From Planctomycetota bacterium (GTDB taxonomy: Bacteria > Planctomycetota > Phycisphaerae > Sedimentisphaerales > Anaerobacaceae), in the NCBI GenBank assembly GCA_013349615.1, contig DUZJ01000008.1:1-64000 (forward strand): a DNA stretch of 64,000 nucleotides, written 5' to 3'. Each line of letters opens with the position of its first letter. Position 1 is the stretch's first letter. Below the pieces are notes generated by a model, which saw only the letters and a program-made list of their open reading frames with translations, did no database searches and had not been told where the DNA came from. Below are positions 50,163 through 59,320 of the stretch, in pieces. The position numbers and the translations under genes are program-made.

Positions 50163-51194
50163 ATGATTAATGTAAACAGGCAAGGTGAGGTTTGGGTTTT
50201 TGGTGAGCAGCATGGCGGGCAATTGGAGGATACGCCGATTGAATTGATGAGCAAGGCCCGGCGGTTAGCTGATACATTAGGCGTCAAATTGGCTTCCATC
50301 CTTTTAGGGGACAGCGTCAAAGAACTGGCGACAAAGCTGATACACTACGGGGCCGACAAGGTATATCTTGTTGAGCATCCACTGCTGGGAACCTACCAGG
50401 CAAACAGCTATGCGAAAGTAATCTACGATTTGATTCACAAGTATGAGCCGCAGATTGTTCTTTACGGGGCGACTATCACCGGGCGGGGCCTGGCTCCCCG
50501 CATTGCAAGCGCGGCAAAGGCAGGGCTTACGGCTGACTGCACGGATTTGCAAATCGGCGACCACACAACAGCAGGCGACAAACAACTTCATAAAAACCTT
50601 ATGTTTCAGATAAGGCCTGCCTTCGGCGGTAATATAATCGCTACCATTATCAATTACGACCGGTGGCCGCAAATGGCGACGGTGCGCGAAGGTGTGATGC
50701 CGATGCCGGAACCGGACGCTGCACGGACAGGCGAAATTATCGAAGAGAAGGCAGAGGTTTCGCAACAGGATTTGCCGTTAGAGATTTTAGCTGAGCACAA
50801 ACGAGCGAAGAAGGTCAACCTCAAAGCCGCAAGGATAGTCGTCGCCGGTGGAGCGGGTGTCGGCAGTAAAGATAATTTCAAGCTCATCTGGGACCTGGCA
50901 AATTGTCTGGGCGGGGCGCCGGCAGCCAGCAGAGCGGCAGTCGACCTTGGCTTTATTGACCACGACCATCAGGTCGGACAGACGGGGACAACCATCCGGC
51001 CGAGCCTGTATATAGCTGTTGGAATAAGCGGCGCGATTCAGCATCAGGCAGGGATGTCGCAGAGCCAAAAAATCGTGGCCATCAATAATGACCCGGATGC
51101 GCCGATATTCCAGCTTGCACATTATAAGATAGTCGGAGATCTAAACGAAGTTGTGCCGAAGATAATTAAGGCTATCAAAGAAAAAACGCTTTAG
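50163..51194 (+). CDS. etfA: Electron transfer flavoprotein alpha subunit
   Basis: The 343-residue protein is the FAD-binding alpha subunit of ETF. Key segments are VLYGATITGRGLAPRIA, the VAGGAGVGS loop, and the FAD signature GQTGTTIRPSLYIAVGISGAIQHQAGM (residues about 275-302 in several parts) followed by AINNDPDAPIF. It pairs with EtfB to move electrons from the downstream acyl-CoA dehydrogenase to the quinone pool or another acceptor. The ribosome-binding site is weak. Confidence 0.92.
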   Translation: MINVNRQGEVWVFGEQHGGQLEDTPIELMSKARRLADTLGVKLASILLGDSVKELATKLIHYGADKVYLVEHPLLGTYQANSYAKVIYDLIHKYEPQIVLYGATITGRGLAPRIASAAKAGLTADCTDLQIGDHTTAGDKQLHKNLMFQIRPAFGGNIIATIINYDRWPQMATVREGVMPMPEPDAARTGEIIEEKAEVSQQDLPLEILAEHKRAKKVNLKAARIVVAGGAGVGSKDNFKLIWDLANCLGGAPAASRAAVDLGFIDHDHQVGQTGTTIRPSLYIAVGISGAIQHQAGMSQSQKIVAINNDPDAPIFQLAHYKIVGDLNEVVPKIIKAIKEKTL

Positions 51195-51213
51195 CCACAA
51201 AGAAATTAAAAGA

Positions 51214-51246
51214 ATGGATTCCTGCCCCTGCTTTCGCAGGGGTGAC
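51214..51246. repeat. GGAATGACA-type palindrome between etfA and the dehydrogenase gene
   Basis: GGATTCCTGCCCCTGCTTTCGC followed by AGGGGTGACA forms a stem like the copies at 3823, 21510 and 52412. Confidence 0.6.
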
Positions 51247-51307
51247 AACCTTGTGCAGGAACGACAGATTAGAATTTTGGTGTTTTTGTGGCAAAAGGGA
51301 ATAGCTT

Positions 51308-53131
51308 ATGGCGAATTTTTACAAAGATAACGACGATATACAGTTTTTGTTCAGGCATATAGACCTGGGCGAGTTGGCGGAAGTTTGCGAGGAGAAGTTT
51401 AAGTTCTCAAATGAATTCGACTATGCACCGGCTGACACTGATGAGGCGATGCAAAATTATGATATGGTGCTGGATTCGCTGGGGCAGTTGAGCGGCGAGT
51501 TTATCGCTGAACGGGCTGAAGACGTTGACCGCGAGGGTAATACGCTTAACGAGGACGGAACAGTCAGCTATGCAAAGGGGACGGCGGAGAATCTTGAGAA
51601 ACTTGCCCAGGCTGAAGTTATGGGCTTTACGCTGCCACATCGGTTCGGCGGTTTGAATTTTCCAAACGTTATTTACTCGATGGCGATAGAGATTGTCTCG
51701 CGGGCCGATGCTGCGCTTATGAATATATTCGGCTTACAGGGAATCGCTGAGACAATCAACGCGTTTGCATCTGAAGAAATCAAGCAAAAGTACCTACACG
51801 ATTTTTCGGCGGGCAAGGTAACCGGTGCGATGGTGTTGACCGAGCCTGACGCGGGCAGCGATTTGCAGGCGGTCAAGCTCCGGGCGTTTGAAAATAAAGA
51901 TGGCAAATGGTTTTTGCACGGAGTAAAACGATTTATAACAAATGGGTGCGGCGAGGTGCTGCTGGTATTGGCCCGCAGTGAGCCGGAGATAAGCGACGGC
52001 CGGGGACTTAGTCTGTTTGTCTGCGACAGAGGACCAACGGTGCATATTCGCCGGCTGGAAGATAAACTCGGTATCCACGGCTCACCAACGTGCGAGATAT
52101 TTTTTGACAATACGCCGTGCGAGATAATCGGAGACCGCCAGCGCGGGCTTATAACGTACGTTATGAGCCTGATGAACGGAGCCCGCGTCGGGATTGCGGC
52201 ACAATCGGTCGGTATTGCGGAAGCGGCATTCCGGGTTGCCCGCGATTACGCAGCCACAAGGAGACAATTCGCCGTGGCGATTGAAAAGCTGCCGGCTGTT
52301 CGCGATATGTTAATCGATATGAAAGTTGCCATCGAGGCCGGACGGACGCTTTTATATGAAACGTCGCGGATTGTGGATTTGTACGTTGGATGCACAAGAC
52401 GGTTCGAAGAAGATTCCCGCCTGCGCGGGAATGACAATAGGAATAAAGCAGAAGCAAAACAGTTAAAGAACGATTCGCGAAAATATAAAAGATACGCAGG
52501 GATGCTGACGCCGATGAGTAAATACTATTGCAGCGAGATGTGCAACAGGGTTGCTTACGATTCGATTCAGGTGCTCGGCGGCAGCGGCTATATGCGTGAC
52601 TATGCCTGTGAACGGCACGCCCGCGATGCCAGAATCACAACTATTTACGAGGGGACAAGCCAGTTGCAAGTTGTTGCTGCAGTTCGAGGTGTATGTAATG
52701 GTACAGCAGAGAAGATTATTGAAGAGCTGGCCGGTGAGCAGTTTGGGCCGGAGTTGAAAGATTTGCTTGAGAAACTGGCTGAAGGTACTGAAGAGCTGAA
52801 AAAGGCGATTGCGTTTATAAAAGAGCATGGCAACGAATATATGGACCTTTACGGCAGAGCGCTGGTCGATATTGCGATAGATTTGATTACGGGGTATCTA
52901 TTCTGCGGGCAGGCAAGTACAAAGATTGATATGGAAGTCGCAGCCGCGGAAAATGGGCGGACTGACAACGGTGAAACAATACAGATGAAGCAGCGCAAGG
53001 CGATGATTGCCCGAAGGTTCGTTACCAAAAACGCGCCAAAGATTACATCGCTTACAGAGTCGATTTGTACGGGTGATAAATCGACATTAACGGATTATGC
53101 AGCTTTGGTAGGCCCTGTGCCGACTGAGTAA
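51308..53131 (+). CDS. Acyl-CoA dehydrogenase (long form)
   Basis: The 607-residue flavoenzyme has the ACAD fold: MVLTEPDAGSDLQAVKLRA (FAD and substrate loop), KRFITNG, the DKLGIHGSPTCEI segment, YAATRRQF, and QVLGGSGYMRDYACERHARDARITTIYEGTSQ. The final about 130 residues form the C-terminal extension seen in longer ACADs. It donates electrons to EtfAB encoded just upstream, so the three genes make one beta-oxidation-type unit. Around residue 369 a loop reads EEDSRLRGND from an in-frame palindromic repeat. AAGGGA is the ribosome-binding site. Confidence 0.9.
   Translation: MANFYKDNDDIQFLFRHIDLGELAEVCEEKFKFSNEFDYAPADTDEAMQNYDMVLDSLGQLSGEFIAERAEDVDREGNTLNEDGTVSYAKGTAENLEKLAQAEVMGFTLPHRFGGLNFPNVIYSMAIEIVSRADAALMNIFGLQGIAETINAFASEEIKQKYLHDFSAGKVTGAMVLTEPDAGSDLQAVKLRAFENKDGKWFLHGVKRFITNGCGEVLLVLARSEPEISDGRGLSLFVCDRGPTVHIRRLEDKLGIHGSPTCEIFFDNTPCEIIGDRQRGLITYVMSLMNGARVGIAAQSVGIAEAAFRVARDYAATRRQFAVAIEKLPAVRDMLIDMKVAIEAGRTLLYETSRIVDLYVGCTRRFEEDSRLRGNDNRNKAEAKQLKNDSRKYKRYAGMLTPMSKYYCSEMCNRVAYDSIQVLGGSGYMRDYACERHARDARITTIYEGTSQLQVVAAVRGVCNGTAEKIIEELAGEQFGPELKDLLEKLAEGTEELKKAIAFIKEHGNEYMDLYGRALVDIAIDLITGYLFCGQASTKIDMEVAAAENGRTDNGETIQMKQRKAMIARRFVTKNAPKITSLTESICTGDKSTLTDYAALVGPVPTE
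52412..52436. repeat. GGAATGACA-type palindrome inside the dehydrogenase gene
   Basis: ATTCCCGC-CTGC-GCGGGAAT is a perfect palindrome with GACA following, read in frame as DSRLRGND. Confidence 0.8.
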
Positions 53132-53141
53132 GGAGGAGGTT

Positions 53142-53822
53142 GTGTTTCGAGCAGTTATATTTGACTTTGACGGGGTAATAACCGACTCGGAGATTCTGCA
53201 CCTTCGGGCTTTCAATGATGTGTTGGCTCAGTACGACATCGAGATAACAGAAGAGGACTACTACAAAGAATATCTCGGCTTTACCGACCGTGACTGCTTT
53301 GATTCAGTTGCCGGTAAAAACAAGCTCGGAGTTGATTCTGAGCAGATTGAAAATCTTATAAAGCAAAAAAACCGGATATTTGAAAAACTGGCAGCAACTG
53401 AAGCAACGATATACGAGGGTGTGCCGGAGTTTTTGCAGATGCTGACGGACAACAAAATCCGGCGGGCCATCTGCTCAGGGGCGCTGCTGGTGGATATTCA
53501 ACCGATAGTGGAAAAGAGCCAACTGGGTCCTTTCTTTGAGGTGATAGTTTCCGCTGAGCAGATAGCAAAGGGCAAACCGGACCCGGAGGGATTTCTGTTA
53601 GCTTTAACAAAACTTAACAAGGGGAGTCAAAATTCTATTGCAGCGAATGAATGTGTTGTGATAGAAGATTCACATTGGGGCCTTGAGGCCGGCAACACAG
53701 CAGGAATGCACACCGTCGCGATAACAAATACCTACGAGGCCGGGCAGTTATCTATGGCTGAAAAAATCATTACGCGACTGAGCGAGCTGAGCATAAGGGA
53801 TTTGCAAGAGCTTTGCGCTTGA
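53142..53822 (+). CDS. HAD-superfamily hydrolase, beta-phosphoglucomutase-like
   Basis: The 226-residue protein has HAD motif I DFDGVITDSE with the cap-domain pattern of beta-phosphoglucomutase/phosphatase subfamily members, ICSGAL (motif II), KGKPDPEGF (motif III) and VIEDSHWGLEAG (motif IV). It probably dephosphorylates or isomerises a sugar phosphate. The GTG start has a strong AAGGAGGAGG. It follows the dehydrogenase by ten bases and may be co-transcribed, though functional linkage is unclear. Confidence 0.85.
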   Translation: MFRAVIFDFDGVITDSEILHLRAFNDVLAQYDIEITEEDYYKEYLGFTDRDCFDSVAGKNKLGVDSEQIENLIKQKNRIFEKLAATEATIYEGVPEFLQMLTDNKIRRAICSGALLVDIQPIVEKSQLGPFFEVIVSAEQIAKGKPDPEGFLLALTKLNKGSQNSIAANECVVIEDSHWGLEAGNTAGMHTVAITNTYEAGQLSMAEKIITRLSELSIRDLQELCA

Positions 53823-53843
53823 CCATCTTTTCACACAGCTCAA

Positions 53844-56039
53844 TTATCTTTTCATCTGTAATGCGCCGGGGCCGACGATGTTTGCTTTGACTTTGCCGGT
53901 CTTTAAGTCATACTCAATTGCATCAACGAGAGCACCGTTGAAATAGCACGCCTGAAGCTCGTCGCCCTGAACGTCAACTTTAGATTTCTTTGCATCATAG
54001 AATAATTCGCTGCCTTCAAACTCAATATCCTCTTCTTCGTAAGTAACGCCGCCAGTGGCATGAAGTGTGGAAAGCTCTGTTTGGCCGGCAGCGGTTTCGT
54101 AAAGAAAAGCCTCTATGCGGTTCGCCTTAGCTGTAGCATATTGGCCGTACTTTACACCAACAGGAAAGTAGTCAACAACGACTCTACCACTTTCGGACTC
54201 AGCAATAATCCTATTTGTCTCGAAAAAATACTTCAATGTGTCAAATTTCTGCACGCGGGCATAGCATTGGCGGCTCAAGCTAAATCTGCCTGCATCGGCA
54301 TTTGGCTCCGATATTTTGGAATTATCCACCACTATTTTGCCCGGCCCGGTGGCTAAAAAAAACTGCTCAGTATCATTATAATCAATCCTGGTACATGTTA
54401 GCTCAATACCGCCTAATAATTTTTCTTTTGCGGTTTTCAGGATTAAGAGCTTAGCTTTCCCGCCGCCGGTGGTTAGATGTTCAATGTTAGCCACCGAAGA
54501 CGATGGTTGTTGAGCTTTATCGGCGGGTAAATCCACAGTAAGCACCGGCGCCAAAAGCGTGTACGTATTTTGGCAGTTGGCATCGGCCCGCAGCATCGTA
54601 CATACAGAATCTCCTTCGAAGACGGCCTGATTCAATGTCGGCAGAAACTTAGCCTGTTTGCGGGCGGTTATTGTGACGGGAACGATAATGTCGTTAGCAT
54701 CGGCACTCATCGGGTCACCCGTATAAAATGTAAGCTCCGACGGGCCGGTGGCAACGGTATCACTGGTAGCCGCGCAATAGTCAATTTTGTAAGCAACGAG
54801 TATTGTTCGGTCCCCTTCTTCTTTGAATTTTTTGACTCTCTCGTCGTCAGTTAAAACCAGTGCCTTATCACCGACCTTGCCGGAATCTGTATCGGGCGTG
54901 TTAGAATCCATCGGAGTAACCACAAAGCCGTTGCTGCAGGTGACAATAATATCGTTAGGCTCCCGTACTGCTTTTACTACCGAGTTTACAGAATCTGCTG
55001 GGTTTGGTTCCAATTCTTTTTGCACATTGTCTGCGTTCTCTGCGGTAGTTTTTTTTACCTGTTCAGCACCGTTGGGGTCAGCTTTATCGGATTGGGCGCC
55101 TGAGGTTTTTGGCCGGAAGATGTTGTTAATGGTAAGCTGCTCCTGAGCAAAAATCAACTGCTCGGGACTATCTATGAAAACATTCTTATTGAATACACAT
55201 CTGTAATGTTCGCCTTCTTTTTGTCCGGGCGCGTGAGTATTGGCGTCGGGTGAGATTTCAACTTTTGGAGGTTCATCAATGGCTACAGGCTTGTCCGGTT
55301 GTTCTGTCTGCATTTGACTGTTGGCATCGGCCGGCCTTCCGGTTTCCACGGTTGCTGTCGGAAACGAAGCAGCCTGGGTACTCTTCAGGCGCATACTCTC
55401 AAGATGAGCTATTTTAAGAAATTCAAGTCGCTCCAACCCGTCGTTATAGATGAGTTCGAGGCCGGTGCCGAGCATTTGAGCATCCTGTGAAACGTATTTG
55501 ACCGGCCCAGGTGTCGAAAAGTGTGATTTGTCGCTGATAAAAGTAATATCATCAAGATATATAAAGCTTTCTTTAACGTCGCTCGAGGTCTCCGGCAAGA
55601 TGTGGACAACTACGTTTCCGGTGAATTCGGCATCCTTCGGGCTGGGCCTGCCGGCAACGGTTTCAATGGTGGTCCTGCCTCTGTCAGCCGTAACGTAACA
55701 GCCCAAATCGCGGCGAAAAATGTTCATATACGGCTTTTCAATATCCCATTCGTTTCTTGTTTGGTGGAGAAGTTTCTCAAACCCAAATATGTTTTCCACT
55801 TCTTTGGTTTTTTTGTTACGAGTAATGAATTCAGCAACCTGAACCTTACCAACGCCAACGTCGCCAATCATACCCACCTTGCCGTCAGCGTTAGTAACAT
55901 TGCTGTCTGTAATAAAGTTTTCCGGTTCTCTATCAATCTCAATGCGAGGCGTTTTGCTTATGCGGCTGTAGAGCAGATATACGGCAAGGAGTGTTCCCAG
56001 CGAAATAAGACATAAACGGAATTTTCGTGAGTTATCCAT
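53844..56039 (-). CDS. Large LptC/LptA (OstA)-like envelope protein
   Basis: The 731-residue protein has one N-terminal membrane helix (about 8-25) followed by a long periplasmic beta-rich region. Segments such as SADRGRTTIE-like strands and FTGNVVVHI near the start, and LHATGGVTYEEEDIEFEGSELFYDAKKSKV near the end, resemble OstA/LptC jelly-roll repeats. It lies after kdsC and kdsD, the position of lptC in proteobacteria, but is about four times longer than LptC, so it may combine LptC and LptA functions. Proposed role is lipopolysaccharide transfer across the periplasm. Confidence 0.72.
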   Translation of the reverse strand: MDNSRKFRLCLISLGTLLAVYLLYSRISKTPRIEIDREPENFITDSNVTNADGKVGMIGDVGVGKVQVAEFITRNKKTKEVENIFGFEKLLHQTRNEWDIEKPYMNIFRRDLGCYVTADRGRTTIETVAGRPSPKDAEFTGNVVVHILPETSSDVKESFIYLDDITFISDKSHFSTPGPVKYVSQDAQMLGTGLELIYNDGLERLEFLKIAHLESMRLKSTQAASFPTATVETGRPADANSQMQTEQPDKPVAIDEPPKVEISPDANTHAPGQKEGEHYRCVFNKNVFIDSPEQLIFAQEQLTINNIFRPKTSGAQSDKADPNGAEQVKKTTAENADNVQKELEPNPADSVNSVVKAVREPNDIIVTCSNGFVVTPMDSNTPDTDSGKVGDKALVLTDDERVKKFKEEGDRTILVAYKIDYCAATSDTVATGPSELTFYTGDPMSADANDIIVPVTITARKQAKFLPTLNQAVFEGDSVCTMLRADANCQNTYTLLAPVLTVDLPADKAQQPSSSVANIEHLTTGGGKAKLLILKTAKEKLLGGIELTCTRIDYNDTEQFFLATGPGKIVVDNSKISEPNADAGRFSLSRQCYARVQKFDTLKYFFETNRIIAESESGRVVVDYFPVGVKYGQYATAKANRIEAFLYETAAGQTELSTLHATGGVTYEEEDIEFEGSELFYDAKKSKVDVQGDELQACYFNGALVDAIEYDLKTGKVKANIVGPGALQMKR

Positions 56040-56079
56040 AACAACCTCATTTCGTCCTTACATATCCCCCAAGCGCCCT

Positions 56080-56670
56080 TTATGTTGTTGGTGAAGGAGG
56101 TAAGTATCTGTTCATAAGCTGCTGCCACCTGCCGGTACTTTTCAGAATGTATTCTATTACTTCCCTCACAGCCCCGCTGCCGCCGGGGCGAGTGGTTACG
56201 TAATCAGCATATCGCTTGACTTCATCAACTGCGTTGGCAACAGCTACGCCAAACCCTGCATATCGAATTGAGGGCAGGTCCGTCAAATCGTCGCCAATGT
56301 AAGCTATTGCCTCTGCTGTAAGTCCGAGCTTTTCAGCCAGTTCTTTTAGCGCGGGCAGTTTATTATGACAATCCTGTATACAATGGTCAATTTCGAGCTG
56401 CTGTGCGCGGCGTTGTGTGGGCTCGGAACCTCTGCCGCTCAACAAAGCAACCTTCAGGCCTGCCCTTTGCCACATTCGAATACCGTGGCCGTCCAGCGAA
56501 TTGAAGCCCTTGCTTTCGCTGCCGTCGGCATTAATTACGAGTGTTCCATCCGTCAAAACGCCGTCAACGTCCATCACCAGTATTTGTATGTCCGCAAGAT
56601 TTATTGCAAGCTGGTTGGGTTGTTGGGGTTCTGACTCTCTCATAGTTTCACCATCGAATCGTTCCGTCAT
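56080..56670 (-). CDS. kdsC: 3-deoxy-D-manno-octulosonate 8-phosphate phosphatase
   Basis: The 196-residue C0-type HAD phosphatase makes KDO from KDO-8-phosphate. Motif I is VMDVDGVLTDG, followed by GFNSLDGHGIRMWQ, LLSGRGS (motif II) and AYIGDDLTDLPSI (motif IV). The ATG starts directly after the kdsD stop (TAAATG), so the two are coupled. KDO is the inner-core sugar of lipopolysaccharide, consistent with a Gram-negative outer membrane. Confidence 0.92.
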   Translation of the reverse strand: MTERFDGETMRESEPQQPNQLAINLADIQILVMDVDGVLTDGTLVINADGSESKGFNSLDGHGIRMWQRAGLKVALLSGRGSEPTQRRAQQLEIDHCIQDCHNKLPALKELAEKLGLTAEAIAYIGDDLTDLPSIRYAGFGVAVANAVDEVKRYADYVTTRPGGSGAVREVIEYILKSTGRWQQLMNRYLPPSPTT

Positions 56671-57648
56671 TTATCCGACCACCTTTATCGTTACAATATC
56701 CTGTACGTCGATTAGGCCGACAGGTTTGTTGTCGGCGTCAACAACGGGCAGGTCATCAATTCTGTATTTGTGGAAGATGGCCGTCGCCTGAGCAGCGAGG
56801 GCATCCACCCTTATATTTTTGCAATCGACGGTCATAATATCAGCGACTTTGAAGTCAAAAGCCTGCTGTCCGTGTTGTGTCATCAAACGTCGAAGGTCGG
56901 CATCAGTAATTATGCCGGCCAATTTGCCATCTTCATCGACGACCATTACAGCACCGTGGCGTTTTACGTCTCTGGTCTTTTCAAGTAATTGGCCAACTGT
57001 ATGCGTGATTTCTGCGATGGGTAATTTTTCTCCGGGCCTGAACATCATCGACTGCTCAACCGTCATCAACTTTGCACCAAGCGAACCGCCGGGATGGAAG
57101 CGTGCGTAATCTTCGACGCTGAAATTACGTGCCTTCATAACGGTAAATGCGAGCGCATCACCGATAGCCAGCATACAAGCGGTAGAAACACTCGGAGCAA
57201 CGCCGAGTGGACAGGCCTCAGACATTTGTCCCATACAAAGGACGACGTCGGCATACTTGCTCAGAGTCGATTCGCTGTCGCCTGTTATTGCTATCAGTTT
57301 AATCTCCAACTGCTTGACGAGATTTATGAGGCGAATAACTTCGTCAGTTTCGCCGCCGTAGCTTAGTACAATCACAATATCAACTTTGCGGAGCCTTCCG
57401 AGGTCGCCGTGAACGGCTTCGGCAGGATGGAGGAAATGGCTCGGCGTGCCGGTTGACGCCATAGTTGCGCTTATCTTTTGCCCAATTATGCCTGCCTTGC
57501 CGATACCGCTCACTATACAGGAGCCGGAGCAGTTATAGAGCATCCCGGCAGCCTCAGCAAAAGACGCATCGACAATCGGCGTAACAGAAGCTATAGCCTC
57601 GGCTTCTGCTTTGATTACCTTCCGTGCGTAGTCAAGGTCGAATTGCAC
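56671..57648 (-). CDS. kdsD: Arabinose-5-phosphate isomerase
   Basis: The 325-residue protein converts ribulose-5-phosphate to arabinose-5-phosphate for KDO synthesis. It has a SIS domain (about 30-170, with GIGKAGIIGQKI, STGTPSHFLHPAEAVHGDLG and LSYGGET) and two CBS domains (about 200-325). Start is GTG with GGAG ten bases upstream. It is the first gene of kdsD-kdsC-lptC-like. Confidence 0.93.
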   Translation of the reverse strand: MQFDLDYARKVIKAEAEAIASVTPIVDASFAEAAGMLYNCSGSCIVSGIGKAGIIGQKISATMASTGTPSHFLHPAEAVHGDLGRLRKVDIVIVLSYGGETDEVIRLINLVKQLEIKLIAITGDSESTLSKYADVVLCMGQMSEACPLGVAPSVSTACMLAIGDALAFTVMKARNFSVEDYARFHPGGSLGAKLMTVEQSMMFRPGEKLPIAEITHTVGQLLEKTRDVKRHGAVMVVDEDGKLAGIITDADLRRLMTQHGQQAFDFKVADIMTVDCKNIRVDALAAQATAIFHKYRIDDLPVVDADNKPVGLIDVQDIVTIKVVG

Positions 57649-57702
57649 TTGTCATTAGCTCCTCAGTCGACTGAATATTGAATTATCAGTCGACACTAAG
57701 GT

Positions 57703-59229
57703 TTATAATTTTACGACACTTCCCCGTTCATTATAACAGACCAATTCGTGTTTTTCTCCGGTATAATCGGGTGTGGAATGAATAGTGACCCGCTTTTCAC
57801 TAAGCTGCTCAATCTGTGCAATGGCGGCGCGTTTTTCATTCTGCAGATGGCCGGCAACCTCCGGGGAAACAAACAACTCGATGCGTTTTATCTGTTTTTT
57901 CGACGCCGAAAGATTCAACAGGCGAATAATCTCAATAGCTAATGATTCATGGCTTTTGACAAAACCCGTACCTGCACAATGCGGACAGGCAAGATAGGTG
58001 CTCGACTGCAGCGAAGGACGTACCCTCTGGCGTGTCAACTCTATGACACCAAACCTGCTCATCCGTAACATTCTCGAACGGGCACGGTCGGTCTTGACAG
58101 CCGTCCGGAAGACCTTCTCGACATCCCTGCGGTGTTTTTCACTACGCATATCAATAAAATCGCAGATTATTAGTCCGCCCATGTCTCGCAATCTAAGTTG
58201 TCTGGCAATTTCCACCGCCGCCTCCATATTTGTTTCGTAAGCGGTCTGTTCTGCGCTTTTAGGCTTACGGTGTCGACCACTATTAACATCTATGGAGACC
58301 ATTGCCTCGGTTTGCTCTATTACGATTGAACCACCGCCTTTAAGCCCTACCTCGCGGGACTGTACCTTATCGATTTCGCCCTCGATTCGGTATTTGTGAA
58401 AGAGCGGAACTTTGCTATCGTAATAAGTCGCCCTTCGCTTTAAGCGCGGTGTGGCAATAGCGAGAAAATCCTTGATTTTGTGAACCACATTTTCTGAATC
58501 GCATATTATTTTGCTTATCTTACTATTAAAAACATCCCTGATGGTCCTGATAACCAGGTCCGATTCCTGATATAGCTCACCTGGAGCCTTCTCAGTCTCT
58601 ATGCGTTTTTCAATAGCGGCCCACAACCGCTTAAGATACTTCAAATCATTTTGTATGTCCCTTTTGGAGCATCCCTGGCCTGCCGTTCTGATGATAAAGC
58701 CCGTACCCTTGGGCGGTTTACTCTGGGCAAGGATCTGACGCAGTCTCTTGCGCTCATCCTTGTCCTCAATCTTGTGCGAGACGCCGTGCTTTTGCATCCA
58801 GGGCATCATAACCAGGTACTTTCCGGGCAAAGCAAGATATGTGCTGAGGGTCGGCCCCTTGGTCTTTACTCCCTCTTTCGTTACCTGAACGACAAGTTCC
58901 TGCCCCTTACGAAGACAATCCTGGATGAGCGGCCGCTCCTTCAGCGATCTCCTGCGTCCAATGTTGTCGGAACGGCCACCGGCGGCACCGGACAAATAGC
59001 GTGGATGCAGGTCACTGACGTGAAGAAAACCATTTCTCCCTATTCCAAAGTCAATAAAGGCCGCCTGTATCCCGGCTTCAATATTTGCCACTCTTGCCTT
59101 ATAAACATTTCCGACGTGGCTGCCGAGGCTTGCCCTTTCGACGTACAACTCTTCGAGGGAACCTCCCTCAACCACCGCCACCCTGCACTCCTCGCTCTCA
59201 GCTACATTTATAAGCATTTCCCTTGCCAT
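57703..59229 (-). CDS. rng: Ribonuclease G/E family endoribonuclease
   Basis: The 508-residue protein has an S1 RNA-binding domain (about 36-130, including GNVYKARVANIEAG and AAFIDFG), the RNase E/G catalytic core with VSIDVNSGRHR and GLIICDFIDM, whose Asp residues bind Mg2+, and the zinc-link CPHCAGTG. It lacks the long degradosome tail of RNase E, so RNase G-like is the better name. It processes rRNA and mRNA 5' ends. Starts at ATG 59229 after AGGA. It follows the DUF2344 gene, a common pairing. Confidence 0.93.
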   Translation of the reverse strand: MAREMLINVAESEECRVAVVEGGSLEELYVERASLGSHVGNVYKARVANIEAGIQAAFIDFGIGRNGFLHVSDLHPRYLSGAAGGRSDNIGRRRSLKERPLIQDCLRKGQELVVQVTKEGVKTKGPTLSTYLALPGKYLVMMPWMQKHGVSHKIEDKDERKRLRQILAQSKPPKGTGFIIRTAGQGCSKRDIQNDLKYLKRLWAAIEKRIETEKAPGELYQESDLVIRTIRDVFNSKISKIICDSENVVHKIKDFLAIATPRLKRRATYYDSKVPLFHKYRIEGEIDKVQSREVGLKGGGSIVIEQTEAMVSIDVNSGRHRKPKSAEQTAYETNMEAAVEIARQLRLRDMGGLIICDFIDMRSEKHRRDVEKVFRTAVKTDRARSRMLRMSRFGVIELTRQRVRPSLQSSTYLACPHCAGTGFVKSHESLAIEIIRLLNLSASKKQIKRIELFVSPEVAGHLQNEKRAAIAQIEQLSEKRVTIHSTPDYTGEKHELVCYNERGSVVKL

Positions 59230-59320
59230 ATTCGTATCCTACCATATTTATTATTTTGTATTGACTATTCACTATTGTCTGCGGAGGCCAACTCCGTTTC
59301 CAACAGTCAATATTCATTTG

